Assembly: GCF_964656455.1 (NCBI RefSeq)
Contig: NC_135726.1
Span: 31,401,930-31,465,929, forward strand
Direction of reading: 5' to 3'
DNA: 64,000 nt
Source of the DNA: Halichoerus grypus
Taxonomy: Eukaryota > Chordata > Mammalia > Carnivora > Phocidae
The position numbers and the translations under genes are program-made. A model generated the notes under the pieces. It was not told the DNA's origin and searched no databases. It saw nothing but the letters and a program-made list of their open reading frames with translations. Below are positions 45,510 through 55,392 of the stretch, one piece after another (positions within the stretch are counted from its first letter, which is position 1; the number at the start of each line of letters is the position of its first letter).

Positions 45510-46100
45510 ATGAATGAATGAATGAATGCCTATGAAGATAACAAGATAAGAAAGGCCTTGCTCTCTTAAGATAGACAAATGGGGAACAAAGAAAGACCAT
45601 AAATAAGTAGATAATTATTTTATTTCAGATTGTGATAAGTGCTCTAAAGAAAGAAAAACAGTAAGGCTGATTAATGAACTTGAGAGTGACTTGTGGCAGA
45701 AGGATGCTACATTAAAATGAGTAGTCAGAAAAAAGTAAATAAATAAAATAGGTAGGTGGGGGAGCCCTCTCTGAGGAGGTGACATTTAAGCAGCATTGAA
45801 TGGTGACACAAATGTAGAAATGGTAAGATTCTGGGCAAGAGGACTCCAGATGGAGAGAACAGCAAGTGCAAAGGCCCTGAGGTTGGAGTTTGGTTTGGTC
45901 AAGGAGAGAAAGAAGGCCATTGTCTCTGGGCTAATGGGTACCAGCAAGAGTTCAGATGAGAAGTTTGGGGACACTGGCAGGGGCCAGGTCATATGGTGTC
46001 TGGGTGTTACTCCAGTTGCTTTTGGAAGTCACAGAATGGCTTTCGATAGGGGACTGGACTTATGTCTTTAAAAGATTACCCCTGGCTTTGGTCTGGAGAA
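45510..46100 (-). repeat. L2 LINE 3' portion (antisense)
   Basis: Starting with (GAAT)n at 45512-45528, then 'taagaaaggccttgctctc', 'ctctctgaggaggtgacatttaagcagc', 'gagaacagcaagtgcaaaggccctgagg' and 'ggggccaggtcatatggtg'. This is the antisense L2 3' end, about 590 bp, well preserved. Confidence 0.82.
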
Positions 46101-46184
46101 TAGACTCTAGGGAATAGAGAAGCACCAGGGAATGGACAAACGGCTGAAGGACTGGATGTATGGCTAGCAGAGAAGAATCCTGCC

Positions 46185-46310
46185 TGTGAGAGCCAGGAGA
46201 CCTAAGGTCTAATCCCAGCCTCACTCCGAGCACTTGGCAGGATGGGTGAGTCTCCCTCCACCCGGGTCTCTGTTTCCTCATTCATAAAACAAGAACACCC
46301 ATGGGGTCCT
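46185..46310 (+). repeat. MIR fragment
   Basis: 'gtctaatcccagcctcactccgagcacttgg' then 'tctctgtttcctcattcataaaac' follows the sense MIR core. Confidence 0.55.
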
Positions 46311-46939
46311 CCTTCCGGAGCCCTTCAACTTTGACGTTCTATCAACATCTGCATCTTAGCCTTGTTCTTGTCAGTTGGGCTCAGGGACTGATCTAAAGAG
46401 GGCAGGTGGCTCCCTGCGATTCTGAGCAGCCCCGAGATAACCCACCTCACATGCAGGTGACAGAGCTCAGGTGACGACACCCCACAGCGAGGGCTGGCTG
46501 AAGGAACCCACTCTTGCCTATCCCACTTGACGCTGCTTCTTAGTCAAAAGCCAGACGCACACAGCTCTTAAAACAGCAATGCATCAGGGAGCCTTTGATC
46601 GGGTTCAATGTCTTCTTTTGCTCTTTGCTCCCCTCAGAGGACCCCACGGTCGTCCCTCAGGGTTCAAGCCAGTGTTTCCTCTGGGAGGGGAGCCCTGCTC
46701 CTTCGAGACCAGCATTCCAAATGCTGTCACTCAGTGGTCTCACCAAAGGGAAGAGGGGTTTGACCTGGTTGGATATTGAATCTGGCCTCCTCCCTCCCTC
46801 CTTCCCTTTCATCTCCCAAAGTGGTCCTCCCCTGGCTGATGGGAGAGGGCCTGCTCTGTGCCGGGGGTCACACCTCCTCCCCCTCCCCACTTCCTCAGCT
46901 CCCCGATCCTGGGCCACTTGCTTGTGCAGCTGCTTGATA
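46311..46939. other. GC-richer unique sequence, no gene seen
   Basis: C-rich stretches on the plus strand produce overlapping frames on both strands. No repeat is recognised. Confidence 0.4.
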
Positions 46940-47345
46940 TAAATTCCTCACATACATCTCCGGCCAGCCGGTTTATTTTTATAAACAATAAATAGGACGA
47001 CATTCCTATGGTGTCCCTCTCGGGCCAGCCTCATTTACAGAGCCGGGGGACAGTGATGGAAGATCGGTGGGGTTGATCCAGATGGTGGCCCTCGTGTCAT
47101 AAATCTCATACACACGGAGCGAGGGGCTTTTTTTTTTTTTCTTTTTAAGAAACACCACCAACAACCACGCACCCCTCCCCACCCCGTTTTCTCTCTCTCC
47201 CCAAGATCACAAGGCATTATCTAGGCCTACAAATCACGACCAGATGATATTAAGTTGCTTTGCTAACACTCGGGATCCCTTCCGGTGTGTTATTTTTCTT
47301 CATTAGAAACGATGGCCCAAGTGCACCAAATCCTCTTTCCCTCTC
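46940..47345. promoter_or_regulatory. Candidate enhancer or conserved non-coding element
   Basis: No repeat is recognised. 46971-46986 reads GTTTAT-tttt-ATAAAC, an inverted pair of forkhead-like cores, followed by another ATAAACAATAAATA-type run. Further AT-rich cores such as 'cataaatctcat' and 'gatgatattaagttg' follow. The block sits directly upstream of a CpG-rich segment. Such pairing is common in developmental regulatory DNA. Inference only. Confidence 0.35.
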
Positions 47346-47805
47346 CTCAAAATTTATAGATCACAGCCTCTAAACTAATTGTTAGTTGCACACTAGGCCG
47401 CGAGCTGTTTGTCCACAGAGCAATTACCTTCGAGGCCTTGATTAAAGGCACGGGGAAAGCAGGAGGGAAAATGAAAGCCCGGCGGGGTGGGCACGCGGTC
47501 CTGACATCCGTCTGCGGAGAAAAGCGAGTGAGGGGCCCCCTTATCCATCACAGCCCCTCGTTCAAAGCCCAGCCTGTGACAGGCAGCGGGGCGCGGGCTG
47601 CCCGCGTCTTTTATGACATCACAAACCAAAGCAGCTTCCGGGCCACCCTGAGCAGCGTCCTGGGAAAGGGGAGCATTTCTTCCCATTCTGTGTCCCACCC
47701 ACCCGGGGTATGGTACTTCCCGCTGCCCACGAATTCATTTCCTTCCCGGCCCGATAAGCAAAGCCGGAGGTGGCTTTGCTCTGGAATCACTTGGATTCCA
47801 CGTTC
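47346..47805. promoter_or_regulatory. Small CpG-rich segment (CpG-island-like)
   Basis: By hand I count about 26 CpG dinucleotides between 47399 and 47802, far above the rest of the window, with GC content clearly over 50%. 47353-47430 holds homeodomain-like cores ('ctaattgttag', 'gagcaattacc'), and 47614-47621 reads TGACATCA, a CRE/AP-1-like site. No exon is supported: the 134-codon plus-strand and 101-codon minus-strand frames here overlap and show no family motif. Confidence 0.4.
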
Positions 47806-47984
47806 CTGCCACCTCCAGCAGGTTCTCAGGATCTGGGGGTGAAGCCGGGTGTGATCTCATTGACCAGCCTCTAGGTGCTGTCCTTGGAATGGCATCGTCC
47901 CACTCCATACTCCTTTCCCCTCCCCTCCTTGGAGCAAAATCTGCCTCCCAGGAGGCCAAATTAAAGATGTTGCCTTCCTGCTGC

Positions 47985-48060
47985 TATTTATAGGCAGAGA
48001 AAATGAGGCTCAGAGACAGATAGCAACTCGGCAGACATCACGCAGCAAACTGGTACCGTC
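47985..48060 (-). repeat. MIR fragment (antisense)
   Basis: 'gagaaaatgaggctcagagacagatagcaactcggc' follows the antisense MIR core. Confidence 0.5.
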
Positions 48061-48256
48061 GTGAAGTCTCCAACTCCGTGCTCGGATCTGCTGCTCTCTA
48101 GACACATGGATGCCCTGGAAAATCTTGCCATTTGGAGAAGGAATTTCAATACAAATGTCAGAGGAGGAATGGTTCCAGTCGATGTCCCCAACAATGACCA
48201 CTGCTCATCGCCAGCTAGAAACACTAGGAAAGAGAGTGGTTTTTTAAAGGGATTCT

Positions 48257-48457
48257 TGGGGAGCCTGGATGGCTCAGTCAGGTAAGCCCCCCGACTCTTG
48301 GTTTGGGCTCAGGTCATGATCTTGTGGGTCGTGGGATGGAGCTCCACATGGGCTCCGCACTCAGTGGTGAGTCTGCCTGAAGATTCTCTCCCTCTGCCCT
48401 TCCCCCTGTTCTCTCTCTCTAAAATAAATAAATAAATCTTAAAAAAAAGAAATAGAT
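48257..48457 (+). mobile_element. CAN SINE
   Basis: Head 'tggggagcctggatggctcagtcagg', body, 'aaaataaataaataaatctt' tail. Perfect duplication AAAGGGATTCT at 48246-48256 and 48458-48468. Head and B-box are more diverged than in other copies, so an older insertion. Confidence 0.95.
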
Positions 48458-48468
48458 AAAGGGATTCT

Positions 48469-50844
48469 CAAGGCGATAGTCCTTCTCCAAGTGCCTCAGG
48501 AGGAGAAATTTTATTATTTTGGCATACAAACAGTCTTGGTCAATCAGGCTTCTGATGTAAGTCCCTGATGTGAGGACGCTGGTGCTGCCCCAACCAGAGC
48601 CCCTTGGCACCCACTGTTCCTGCCCATACAGAGGGCTCTCCCCCACCAGCACCTGGGGCTGTGCCCAGGGCATTTTCAGACAGGAGGAGGATGTTCGACC
48701 CTTGTGTGAGGCCAAACAGAAATGCCAGCCCATGAATTCACGGGGTGCAGCTCTTGGGCAAGCAAGGAGGGGGGCAGGAGGATAAATGCCCCAGCTTCCT
48801 CTCCCCTCAAATGCGAGGACTCAGAGACCTGGTCTCTGGGTGTCCCAGAGGTCCCCAACAGGATTGAGCCCTGGTATGCACAGGGCTACCTTTCTTCTTG
48901 GCAGGTGCTTTAGTGGCTGCCTTCCCCGCCCCCACATCACTCCCCAAGGCCCTGCCCATAACTCATGAGATCACCCACTGAACAAATTCCCCGCATTCAA
49001 GTCCTTGTCTGGGCCTCTGCTCATGAGGAGAACCAAACCTAAGATACTTCCCCACCCTCTCCCCCCTTGTAAATGGCATTGATGCCAGTTTGGTGGCCTG
49101 GCGTTTGGCTTATTACATTTTTTTTTTTTTTCAAAACCAGAATATTAAATTCAGGATATTTTAAATAAAGACAATTCCTGTTTCTTTTAAAAATCAGAAA
49201 TGCTGGCATCCATCCATGGCAGCCTTGAGCAGGGGCTGGGAGCAGCTGTCCCTTTTAGATGGACCTGTTGTCCCTGGTTCCTTCCAGTCCCCACGAGACC
49301 CTCCTTGTTCTTTTGTGTCAGCTTCCTGGTCCTTGTAGGCAGGTGAGCATTTGAGTCTTAGACTTTGATATTATCCCAGGCCAACAACCAAGCGAGCATT
49401 ATCCTTGTATTCTCTTTCCTTTCTTCCTGGAATCTAAAAAAAGAGACTCTCCAAGATTGGGAAAGTCTGTCTCTTTATGCCCTTTTTAATTTCAGGTTTT
49501 TATAATGAGGGTTCTCAGTTTTTGCAGCACAAGAGACCCTCCCCCATCTCGGGTCAGACTTTCTGCCCAATAATATCAGCTGCATGCTCTTGACTCAGGT
49601 TCAAGAGAAACCCAATCCAGTGAATTTCCTTTTGACTTCAGTTCATGGTGGGTTCCAGATAGCCGACTTGAGCGGTTTTGACTTTGCCTTTGAGTAGATG
49701 AACTTCCAAGAGTAACTCCTATCCTCCCCTACATCATGCCCCACCACTATTAACACTCATGGATTGTTTTCTCTTTGTGTGGCTTCCCAATTTTCAATAA
49801 TTCCTTTGCCCTCATATCAAAGTACTGTGGGGTACCATTGTTAGCCTAATAATATAACCAAGTATGATAAGAAAACACGTTCAAATATGTATTTAAAAAA
49901 TCGTGTGCGGCCTAATCTAATAGGTATGATATCCAAATTCTGTCAACTTGAAAATTAGATGTTTCCCTGAAAAATGGACTCACTTCTCATCCAGGGAACT
50001 GGAACCTTTGCCAACATCCTTTTGTGATAGCTGTGAAAGAGCCAGTATCTGGAATGAGAAGGGAGAATCCATTCCTTTGTCCAGGTAACGTGTCTACATA
50101 TCTCTAAATGTCCACACACTGGGAAATCGTGCGTTCCACTTCTGCTGATTTTCCCCTGCTGACGAAGGACAGACCGTTGGATGTGCATGGATCTGAGAAG
50201 TTCAAGTTGAGATGAATTCTTGAGTCACAGTTGCTCCCCTCCTTTCCCTCCACCTCCCCCAGAGCATCCTTGTTCTTCCTCTGGGTTTGGCCTCATGAGC
50301 TAACATGATGACAGGGTACAGCAAACATAAATGAACACGCCTTTCAAAATCACACCTTTCCCAAATCAGTTTTGCAGCAGGTGCTTTGAGTTGAGAACGG
50401 TGCCCCACAGAATCACAAAGAAGTCAATGGCATCCTGGCATGGGATCAAGAGCATCCTGGCTACCTCCAGCCAGCAAGAAGTGATCCAGTAAAAGACAGG
50501 GTCAGAGGGTGGAGGCAGTCTCTGGATATTTTCCACTCAACGAGTCTATAAATAGAAGGAGTCAAAATGCCACAGCAGAGGGTCCCAGCCTGGGGTATAA
50601 ACCATAGGTGTGACCCAGAGATCCAAGAGGCTGCTAGCACTGTGTAATCATAATCTGAGCTTGGGTAAGAAGATGCACACTCCGTAGCCCCACGGGGGTG
50701 GAGTCGAGGGATCAGCAGGTCCTAAGGAGAAAACTCAGAACGTCAGAAACAGAGCAAAGAGTAGGGCTCAGGGATGGGTCTTCTTCTCGGGAGCAAAGCA
50801 GAAGCTCATGTCAGCATGCCAGAAAGTTCACCAGGAGCAAGATC
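48469..50844. other. Repeat-poor unique sequence, no gene seen
   Basis: A T-rich run at about 49118-49132 and an AT-rich stretch follow. Several frames of 60-104 codons occur without motifs. Confidence 0.45.
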
Positions 50845-50960
50845 CTGCCTCCCTGCTGCTTTAACCCTCAATGACTCTCCCTATTGCTCTCATGAGAGAT
50901 TTCAAACCTCTAAATAGAGTTTTGCAAGGCCTCCCGGAACTTTGCTCCTCATACTGTCTA
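50845..50960 (+). repeat. L2 fragment
   Basis: 'gctttaaccctcaatgactctccctattgctctcatg' then 'ttttgcaaggcctcccggaactttgctcc' follows the sense L2 sequence upstream of its 3' end. Confidence 0.5.
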
Positions 50961-50984
50961 CTCTCTGACCAATGGACCAGGCCG

Positions 50985-51110
50985 TGTACAAACTGCAGGA
51001 TCAGAGATGAACCATTCATGGTGCCTGTCCTCAAGGAGCTCACAGTACAGAGAGGGAGACAGGCAGGCATCAAATAATTTGCAGGGCCACCTCATGAGGG
51101 TTGTGAGAGC
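50985..51110 (-). repeat. L2 fragment (antisense)
   Basis: 'ggtgcctgtcctcaaggagctcacagtacagagagggagacagg' is the reverse complement of an L2 3' motif. It faces the sense L2 piece just upstream. Confidence 0.55.
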
Positions 51111-51627
51111 TGTCAGGTGACAAGTCAAGGGGGTGATCAGTTACTGGGCAGGGAGAAGAGAAGACTTCATGCCGAAGTCTCCCCATTGGACCTGAAAGAC
51201 TGAGAAGCAATTTACTAAGTGGAGGAGGTGGGGAAGGAAGACCATCCCGGCAGAGGCCCAAGCTTGAACAGAGACACAGCGGTTCAAAACCGCCTGGGAC
51301 ATGAGTTCCCTAAGGCGGGTGCTCAAGGAACTTCCTGGGCAAAAACTCAGTTTTCCAATCTGAGGTATGGGAGAGTATCTGGACTCAGAGCCCCGTGAGG
51401 TGACCTGTACTTAGGGACTTCCTGTACCAGTCAGGACTATGTAGGTTGCACCCCCAAGAGCAGTTGACTGGCTCATGTTCCAATGGAATCCAGAGAGCAC
51501 CGTGGTTCAACTCTTCCATCAGGACCCTTCCTCTGCCTCTTGGCTCTTCTTTGTTCCTTGTTGGCTTTGGTTTTCAGTCAGATTTTCCCCACATGATAAC
51601 AAAGATGCCATCGATATTTTCACGTCA

Positions 51628-51940
51628 GACTTCTGACTCCAGAATGGTTAAATAATGAATTTGTGTGGTTTAACTTTAGTTTGTGGTAATTTGTTATAGC
51701 AGCAATAGGAAACCGATGGGTACTTAAGAAAAGCCATTGAAGGCATTGAGCAGAGGAATGGTACTATCACATTTTTTTTATTATTTTTTTTCTGGGTCAC
51801 ACTCTATTTCACCATGATTGGGGGTCAAACATCAGCCACATTTTCCTGAGCCGATAATGAAGTTCTCAAGCCGGATTGGTGAAAGCTATTTCCCTATGAC
51901 ATAGAACAAAGTGTCCCCATCTCTGTCACATACCTCTATG
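51628..51940 (+). repeat. Direct repeat, copy 1 (pairs with 54162-54480)
   Basis: Starts 'gacttctgactccagaatgg', passes the LTR-like end 'gtggtaatttgttatagcagcaataggaaac', then 'tacttaagaaaagcca', 'caggaatggtactatca'-type sequence and 'atttcaccatgattgggggtcaaaca', ending near 'ccatctctgtcacata'. The same order occurs at 54162-54480, diverged by roughly a fifth by eye. Confidence 0.9.
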
Positions 51941-51989
51941 ACTTAAGCAACTTTCTGGAAAGACAGTGTCTCTTTCCCATTAGTTTCCA

Positions 51990-52235
51990 TGAAATTCCAA
52001 AGGAAGGAGCCTCATTGGTCCCAACTATGCCACATGTCCACTGCTGGACCAAATATTGGTGGTCAGAAAGATGCAGAATTTTCATTGACCAGTCTTGGGT
52101 CATGGGCTAATTCCTGTAGCCAGGAGTGGAGTCAGTTCTCCCCAGCAATGACTGTGAGTAGTAGAGAGTTGGCACTCCATGAAAAATTGGGGTGCTATTT
52201 CCAAAATGAGCAATGGATGCAGGATAAGCAAAAGC
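51990..52235 (+). repeat. Unclassified old interspersed repeat
   Basis: 'cctcattggtcccaactatgccacatgtccactgctggacc' and 'tggggtgctatttccaaaatgagcaatggatgcagg' resemble phrases common in old mammalian LTR-type repeats; compare 'attggcccagttgggggtcacatg' at 61420. Family not named. Confidence 0.4.
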
Positions 52236-52312
52236 AAGCCCTATTTCCTATACAAGTCCAAACTGAGCCCTGGACCCCACCCCCCCAGATGTGTGGTTTG
52301 TGCAGAGAACAA

Positions 52313-52581
52313 CACTCCTATTGCCAAGATGATGACTGCCTTGACTTTGATGTTCCTCAGTTTCCACACGGACGTTAGCTCTTCTGCCAGAGCGGCATAC
52401 TTGTTTGTTTTGTCTGGACAGATTTTTGTAATGCTTCTGCTGAGGGCAACAGCTACATCAATAAGGTCCACTGTTATGTTAGCTTTATCAAGTAGCATAA
52501 CTTCTGCTCTGGTGAGCTGTTTTCGTGACTCTAGCTATCCCAGAGTAGCTATGTTTCAACATATTCTTTTTTCTGTGCTAA
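52313..52581 (-). pseudogene. Decayed C-terminal piece of a non-L1 retrotransposon protein
   Basis: A minus-strand open frame starts at 52498 and closes at 52241. Its first 62 residues carry VDLIDVAVALS, then NKYAALAEELTSVW and VKAVIILAIGV. This order, a hydrophobic [LI]DVAV strand, then K-Y-x-x-LA-x-E-[LI]-x-x-x-W, then V-x-x-I-x-[AG]-x-G, is what I know from the C-terminal, restriction-endonuclease-like end of non-LTR retrotransposon polyproteins of fish, amphibians and invertebrates. It is not part of L1, L2 or RTE proteins. Upstream on the same strand, but in other frames, LAQKKEY (near 52560-52580) and a piece reading IARVTK (near 52540) fit the region that normally precedes it, so there is a frameshift. 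The rest of the ORF beyond residue 62 looks unrelated. Only a fragment remains, with no function claimed. Chance similarity is not excluded. Confidence 0.45.
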
Positions 52582-52896
52582 TTTTTTTTTTTTATCCAAG
52601 CCCACTTGCAAACAAAAATTGGTGGGCTTTGTGGCAACATTCTTATGCCTGTTAGAATTTGCTCATGCCAGCCAAGGTGGCTTACATCTTCTACTTTTCT
52701 CGGAAATAAGGATTTTCTTACCAGGTAAATGGGTTCAACAGCAATGCGACTGGCCCAAGTTTATTAAGATAGATCATCAAAGCTGAGAAAATAACCTGTG
52801 TTATGTTACTTCTGCCATTGCTCTGGCTACTTTGCCATTATATTGACTAAGGAAATGTCAGAAAATCTACCATGGAGAGCAGAGATCTCTATATCA

Positions 52897-53058
52897 TCCC
52901 TTCCTTCCTTCCTTCCTTCCTCCCTTCCTTCCTTCCTTCTTTCCCTTCCCTTCCCTTTCCTTCCCTCCTTCCCTCTCTCCTTTCCTTTCCTTTCCTATCC
53001 TTTCCTTTCCTTTCCTTTCCTTTGCTTTCCTTTCCTTTCCTTTTCCTTCCTTCCTTCC
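52897..53058 (+). repeat. 162-bp polypyrimidine tract, (TTCC)n/(CCTTT)n
   Basis: The plus strand is pure C/T except for an A at 52997 and a G at 53024. Units shift from TTCC to TTTCC types. All six frames are open across it because of composition; these are not genes. Confidence 0.98.
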
Positions 53059-53105
53059 ACAAAAGCTTGTTGAGCAACTACCAATCCCAGGTACTGGATA
53101 TAGAA
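53059..53105 (-). repeat. L2 fragment (antisense)
   Basis: 'aagcttgttgagcaactaccaatcccaggtactgga' resembles the antisense L2 3' end, lying right after the microsatellite, which may have arisen in the L2 (GAAT)n tail. Confidence 0.35.
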
Positions 53106-53209
53106 TAATATTTAAAATTTTTCTTTACTAATAAATAAATAAAATATGTAAGTATTTATATAAATAAATTATATATATGTTATATTTACATGTGTGTATC
53201 AAAGCTTAT

Positions 53210-53430
53210 TATTTGACAGGCACTACTCTATGAAGATCTAGTGGTAAGAAGGTACACATAGAAACTCTTTTAATCTTATAATAATATAATATGATCAATA
53301 CACTGTACAGATCAGGAAATTGAGGCAGGGAGCCACCTAAGTGACTCTTCTAATATCAAACAACCAGTTAGCGGAGGAGACAGGACATTTACCCAGGAGC
53401 CTGGGTAAATACTTAACTATTACACCATCC
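53210..53430 (-). repeat. MIR fragment (antisense)
   Basis: 'gacaggcactactctatgaag', 'cagatcaggaaattgaggcagggag' and 'acttaactattacacc' give the antisense MIR core. It contains a small palindrome at 53387-53410. Confidence 0.55.
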
Positions 53431-53459
53431 ATTCAATGAATAATCTCATGAAAAACTAT

Positions 53460-53650
53460 TACAAAGTGCAGCTAACATTATGATGGATAAGTTTAAGGAT
53501 CTCACAAGGGGCCTAAGTTTTTCTGATGGGTGTAATAAGATGAGGGAAGGCATCTCTGAGGAAGGGGATGAGTCAGAATTATGTTGGTGGTGGGAGGTGA
53601 ATGGGGAGAGGAAAGGCAGGTGGCAGGGGGAGGGGCCAGTGAGTGTCAAC
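53460..53650 (-). repeat. Possible L2 fragment (antisense)
   Basis: 'agggaaggcatctctgaggaaggggatgag' resembles the antisense L2 phrase 'gaaggcctctctgaggaggtgac'. Confidence 0.35.
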
Positions 53651-53774
53651 CTGCCCCAAGGACCTGAGTGAAGCCTGGGGGCTCTGTTTCTGGGAGCAAG
53701 TGCTATAGAGATAGTGCAACTAAATTAGGGACAGGTAAGGTCCCACTTTTGAGAGTTTTACTTGTGGTAAACAA

Positions 53775-54260
53775 AAAATGGCCCCCAACGGCCCATGCCC
53801 TAATCTCCAGAACCTGTAAATGTTACCTTATCAGGCAAAAGGGACTTTGCATATGGGATTAATGGCATAGAACTTGATATGGGGAGATTATCCTAGATCA
53901 TTCAGGTGAGCCCAATCCAATCATTCCGGTCCTTAAAAGAAGACTTCCCAGCTATGGGCACAGAGAAACATGACAAAGGAAGAAGGGTCAGGGAGATGTG
54001 ACATTGCTGGCTTGGATGATAAAGATAGGGACCATGAGCCAAGGGATGTGAGTGGTCTCTAGAAGCCGGAAAAGGCAAGGAAGAAGGGTTCTCCTCCAGA
54101 GCCTCCAGAAGGAAAAACAGCCCTGCCAACACCTTGATGTTAGCCCAGTGACGCCATGTTGGACTTCTGTCTCTAGAACTATAAAATCATCAATTTGTAT
54201 GGTTTAAACTTACTTGGTGGTAATTTGTTACAGCAGCAATAGGAAACTGATACATACTTA
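53775..54260 (+). repeat. MLT1-like LTR
   Basis: 'aaaatggcccccaacggcccatgccctaatctccagaacctg', 'gggactttgcatatgggatt', 'ggggagattatcctagatcattcagg', 'gagccaagggatgtgagtgg' and 'gtggtaatttgttacagcagcaatagg' give a nearly full sense LTR. Its last 100 bp begin the direct-repeat copy 2. Confidence 0.75.
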
Positions 54261-54480
54261 AGAAAAGCCACAGAAAACTTTGAGCAGGGGAATGGTACTA
54301 TCAGAATTTTTTTAAATAGCTTCATATTTTTATCTGGGTCTCATACTATTTCACCATGATTGGGGGTCAAACACCAGCCACATTTTACTGAGCTGTTAAT
54401 AAAGTTCTCAATCAGGATTAGAGGACACTAACTAGTTCTCCACGTCATAGGACACAGCGTCCCTATTTCTGTCACAAAGC
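54162..54480 (+). repeat. Direct repeat, copy 2 (pairs with 51628-51940)
   Basis: Shares with copy 1 both the LTR 3' end and about 240 bp of non-LTR sequence downstream of it, including 'atttcaccatgattgggggtcaaaca' exactly. The distance between copies is about 2.5 kb. Confidence 0.9.
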
Positions 54481-54544
54481 ATTTGTAGCAATTCCACATG
54501 TCATCACCAACCACTAGCACCAAAGTCCTGCAAGAGCAGCAGAG

Positions 54545-54755
54545 ATTTCCAATGGCATTGATGCTAGTTGGATCTGTGTTCAGATCCTGGTCTAATGTGG
54601 GTGACCTTAGGCAAGTTACAAACCTCTCTGAACCTCAGCTTCTTGTCTGTAGAGCAGGGATTCTGCCAATGCCCAACCCATTGGGTCATTATGAGGATTA
54701 AAGAAAACCTTCACCCAGGCTCTGACATAGAGTAGGGCTCCAAAAATGTGAACTT
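54545..54755 (+). repeat. MIR SINE
   Basis: 'ggatctgtgttcagatcctggtct', 'gtgaccttaggcaagttacaaacctctctgaacctcagcttcttg' and 'cattatgaggattaaag' give a sense MIR across body and core. Confidence 0.75.
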
Positions 54756-54929
54756 CTTCTCCTTCTGGGTAGCTGCCTCCTTGATCCAGTTTCTTCCAGG
54801 TCAGACAATGCAGTAAATGCACAAATATGGCTGTGGACATGGAGAGACTTCAAAACCGTAAGTGCCGGGTGAGAGTCAATTATCGATACTGTAATGACCA
54901 AGGCGCTCTCCATAAAAATTTCCCCTTAG

Positions 54930-55117
54930 GGCGCCTGGGTGGCTCAGTTGGTTAAGCGACTGCCTTCGGCTCAGGTCATGATCCTGGAGTCCCGGGATCG
55001 AGTCCCGCATCAGGCTCCCTGCTCAGCAGGGAGTCTGCTTCTCCCTCTGACCCTCCCCCCTCTCATGTGCTCTCTCTCTCTCTCTCTCAAATAAATAAAT
55101 AAAATCTTTAAAAAAAA
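54930..55117 (+). mobile_element. CAN SINE
   Basis: Head 'ggcgcctgggtggctcagttgg', body, (TC)n and poly-A tail. Perfect 16-bp duplication AAAAATTTCCCCTTAG at 54914-54929 and 55118-55133. Confidence 0.98.
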
Positions 55118-55133
55118 AAAAATTTCCCCTTAG

Positions 55134-55354
55134 TGATAGTCCTAAAGTATAATGATGCTTGGGGTCCCCCATAGTTATGAGGGGGAGCAACATGCACGAG
55201 ATACTGCTGGCAATGGGGTTGCTCATAAGCACAGGACTGTTGGCCACACAGTTCTATGGAAAGGGAGACAGTGGCCCAGTTTCAGCCCAAAGACACCCAT
55301 AGTCTAGTTGCTCAGGGAGGCAGTGGAAGGAGGTAACCAGGTCATTACCACCCA

Positions 55355-55392
<38 letters not shown>

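Noticed and set aside
47438..47842. 134-codon plus-strand ORF across the CpG-rich segment
   Set aside because: Overlaps a 101-codon antisense frame; composition-driven and without any family motif.
52798..53108. ORFs rich in FLPSFL or KEGRKEGR repeats
   Set aside because: Produced by the polypyrimidine microsatellite.
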